In this document: piece after piece, positions 61,700-64,000 of the stretch | How the letters are laid out: each line of letters starts with the position of its first letter | How positions within the stretch are numbered: the stretch's first letter is position 1 | Assembly: GCA_002005505.1 (NCBI GenBank) | Contig: KV908366.1 | Coordinates: 584,932-648,931, forward strand | Direction of reading: 5' to 3' | From: Botryococcus braunii | Lineage: Eukaryota > Chlorophyta > Trebouxiophyceae | DNA length: 64,000 nt | Notes under the pieces: generated by a model | Told to the model about the DNA's origin: nothing | The model's database searches: none | What the model saw: the letters and a program-made list of their open reading frames with translations, nothing else | Program-made: the position numbers and the translations under genes

Positions 61700-63544
61700 G
61701 TGTGCACCCACGTACGCACGCGGAGAACAGGCAAAGCCTGGTGGAGCAGGTGCGTGGGTACCCCAGCGTGTACGTGTGGCCCCTGAAAATAGCAAGAGGC
61801 AAGCCGGGTAGAGGGCTTTGGATGGACTCGGGCTTTGTCCCAAAAATTTATGTGCGCAATGTTGCAAGCACTGCCACTAGTTCAGATGAAGGGGGGGGTC
61901 GGATTGGAGTCAGAAATGGCACCGGCTATGCCAAATGTCTTTGACCCACCTGTCCATGGGGTTGAGTGACATGTTTTGGGAAATAGGAGGGGCAGGTGCA
62001 ATTGGAAGTGGGTAGGTGACGGGTCTGCAATATTTGCAGACCAAGCGTTGGCATCGTATTGTCTAGGTGGGTGATGCACAGAATTAGGCTGGATGAATTG
62101 ACAGGAAGTTAGATGAGGGATCGAATGAAATCTTCAACAGCTCTCCTTGAGGCTTCGAGCTAGCCATGGTTGCTCAAAACTGCTCACATTCACAAAATGC
62201 TTCTCCCCATGCCCGGAAATTGTGAGAGCAGGCTCTGTGGAAAGAGAAAATATCAGTCGAATGCTGCTTGTGAGTGCTAAAGACATGCTGCGGATCGCGG
62301 GCCAAAAGGCAGGTTCCCGAACTTTCTTCAGCACAACTGATGTGTTCAGCGGCAGGAGCGAGGGTTAAGACATTTTACAGGGGAAGCGAGCATGAGTACA
62401 TATCGAGGTTTTGTTGTAGAGAAGCGAGAGAACTGCTTCGTATATCAACGGAGCACCACCAAAAAAAAAATAAAAACGAAGAGAAGCGGCATTATTTTTG
62501 AAAAATAAAGATTCTATGGCCACTTCTTACGTCCACTATAAGGGTCCACGTGTGATAGCAAAGAAGGGAAAACGTGGAGATCAAGTTTCAGTGCCCAGGT
62601 CAGGTTCAGGAATGTAAAGGCCCATTTTCAGGCGTTCGCCAATCCACACAGAAATGACATCATTCCTGGACTTGCTAGAGAAGTGGAAAGGGAATTCTAT
62701 AATCTGAGCCGACTTGGGAGTGCATGCATTGCGCTGGAGCATGCAAAGTACTCTCAATTGCCCTGCTGTATGGGTCGCCTAGTCTACCTCTCTTTTACTT
62801 TGCTGTGGTGCTTGATGGATTGCAGAACGTCAAGAGGATCCCGATACCTTCAAAGGGGATTGGCAAGAAAAAACTCCATGCAAACCTCACCGAACAGGTA
62901 TCCAGATTTTTGCAGAGTTCAAGCCTTGACTTTACTTTGAGCCAGGGTGAAGCGGCTGGGGGGGGGGGGGGGGCGTTTGAAGCCTGCAAAAAAACACTTT
63001 ATAGCCTGGAGTACATTGCATTTGGGAAACCCCGCAACCTGAAAGTTTTGCAAAACGCGTCGCAGTTCTTCACTGTATAGGGGCTCGCAAATTGAAGGAA
63101 TCCACGAGAGAACTGTTCGTCCGTTCACGCATACCTGGAGTGTGCTTTGTTTCCTGGGTGCACAGTTGCTGTTGTTGCTGCTGCTGCTGCAGCAGCAGTT
63201 GTTGCTGCTGCTGCAGCAGCAGTTGTTGCTGCTGCTGCTGCAGCAGCAGTTGCTGCTGCTGCTGCAGCTGCTGTTGCTGCTGCTGCTGCAGCTGCTGTTG
63301 CTGCTGCTGCTGCAGCTGCTGTTGCTGCTGCTGCTGCAGCTGCTGTTGCTGCTGCTGCAGCTGCAGTTGCTGCTTTGATGGAGGAGTCCGCTGGGTGGCT
63401 GTATCGGATGCCCGTCACTTCACTGTCATTTTACTATCTTCAGATGAGCCTGTGGAGGAAGTGGTTCGTGGAATTTTAAAGTGGCTCAAGTTCAAGCCCA
63501 ACGTTTTGGCACTGCTACATCTATGAAAGGCCCAACAGGAGGTT

Positions 63545-63579
<35 letters not shown>

Positions 63580-64000
63580 AAATGAGAGACAGATGAAAGA
63601 CCATAGCCCTGGGCTTGACACATCTTCTTGCAAGTCATCGTTTGCAAGCGCAGGACCAAATCCCCACAAACTTTGTTTTCAGTCATCAGGCATCCCCCGA
63701 ATGTCACTTCAGAGGGATGTCAAAGCTGGCCCTTAGCAACCCATGACAATCATGGCAAATAGATTTCGCCCCTGGCATTGGCTTTGGGTTTAACCTGGCT
63801 TGCATGAGGCACCATTAGTAGCTTGGGCCCACGTCTGTGTGCAGGCAGTGTCATTTGAACGTTTTAACCATGTGGGTCCCTGTGGGTGCAGAGAACAATA
63901 CCAGAGTACGGTATTCAATACTGGGGAGGTCCCGTCACCAACCCTCTCAGGTTTGTCTTAAACACATTCTCGAGATGCCAAGCCCAGGAAATGTTCCTAG
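60462..64000 (+). CDS. EXORDIUM/phosphate-induced protein 1-like secreted protein, gene B (5' part, runs off the window)
   Basis: Paralogue of gene A. Exon 1 is 60462-60542: a signal peptide with core NHVTLAILICLSAAF and donor AAG|GTGAGT. Exon 2 is 60801-61460: 220 codons, an acidic Pro/Thr-rich extension ending with DEAEAHAARLRAVRGTKRLG, then FQGAPYVPLAPWSC, the same end as exon 2 of gene A (FKGAPYASLAPWTC). A likely exon 3 is 62826-62897 (24 codons, basic, NVKRIPIPSKGIGKKKL), in phase 0 on both sides. The next exon, from about 63891 to 63950, reads TIPEYGIQYWGGPVTNPLR, the start of the PHI_1 domain, with the same phase and donor as in gene A. The rest lies outside the window. Another possible exon around 61740-61870 (YPSVYVWPLKIARGKPG) is uncertain. 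Introns carry a 170-bp GT run and a CTG/CAG run. Confidence 0.7.
61544..61713. repeat. (GT)n microsatellite in intron of gene B
   Basis: About 80 GT units with short TTTGT and CT interruptions. Confidence 0.97.
63165..63372. repeat. CTG/CAG trinucleotide repeat
   Basis: About 208 bp of TTG/CTG/CAG/CAA units with alternating CTG and CAG blocks, so the strand is self-complementary. All three plus frames and the reverse are open across it (Leu/Gln, Cys, Ala/Val; Ala/Thr on minus). It lies between two exons of gene B. Confidence 0.95.
63546..63578. repeat. poly(T) tract
   Basis: 33 consecutive T. Could be the tail of a minus-strand retroposed sequence, but no target duplication was found. Confidence 0.8.

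Noticed and set aside
63092..63526. Cys-, Leu/Gln- and Ala-rich proteins over the CTG/CAG tract
   Set aside because: Every frame is open across the repeat. Only the flank after 63380 looks protein-like, and it has no family.

Overview
The window is eukaryotic nuclear DNA, most likely from a green-lineage protist. Reasons: introns with GT/AG borders, long GT/CT/GA microsatellites, Copia, Ty3/Gypsy and LINE-type retroelements, and two genes of the plant/green-algal EXORDIUM (phosphate-induced protein 1) family. An integrated polinton-like virus fits a prasinophyte such as the Pyramimonadales, but the species is an inference.

Region 1 (1-about 11.2 kb) is an endogenous polinton-like virus (PLV) cut by the left edge. 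Plus-strand genes: a trimeric fibre with nine 69-bp repeats and an S74 chaperone end (frameshifted), a class 3 lipase (frameshifted), a small basic protein, a repeat protein broken by one TGA, the A32/FtsK-type packaging ATPase and two small unknowns. Minus-strand genes converge on them: an 82-aa protein, the major capsid protein, a 49-aa protein, a penton-like minor capsid protein, and a fusion of six C2H2 fingers with a nuclease-like domain. A 12-bp-arm hairpin sits between the convergent blocks. From 10.3 to 11.2 kb there are tandem and inverted repeats that could be a viral terminus. No polymerase, helicase or integrase gene is in view.

Region 2 (11.2-35.7 kb) is a nest of mobile elements. 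A 5'-truncated Copia (Copia-A) is split by a Ty3/Gypsy chromovirus (13582-33913, TSD GAGGG). The chromovirus itself carries two copies of another Copia (Copia-B), each 7012 bp: B1 on plus (15401-22412, TSD GTTTT, dead) and B2 on minus (25267-32278, TSD CAGAC, one intact 1737-aa ORF, LTRs identical by eye). A short Gypsy RT sliver and a solo LTR related to Copia-B follow.

Region 3 (35.7-43.1 kb) holds LINE 3' fragments, a probable F-box gene on minus (39645-40418), microsatellites and sequence I cannot assign.

Region 4 (43.1-64 kb) holds two paralogous multi-exon genes for secreted EXORDIUM-like proteins on plus (A from 43577; B from 60462, running off the right edge). Exon phases and family motifs agree across gene A. 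Their introns are filled with GT, CT and GA microsatellites and minisatellites. A degenerate LINE on minus (56770-58600) lies between them.

Gene models, TSDs and repeats were read by eye; no similarity search was run.
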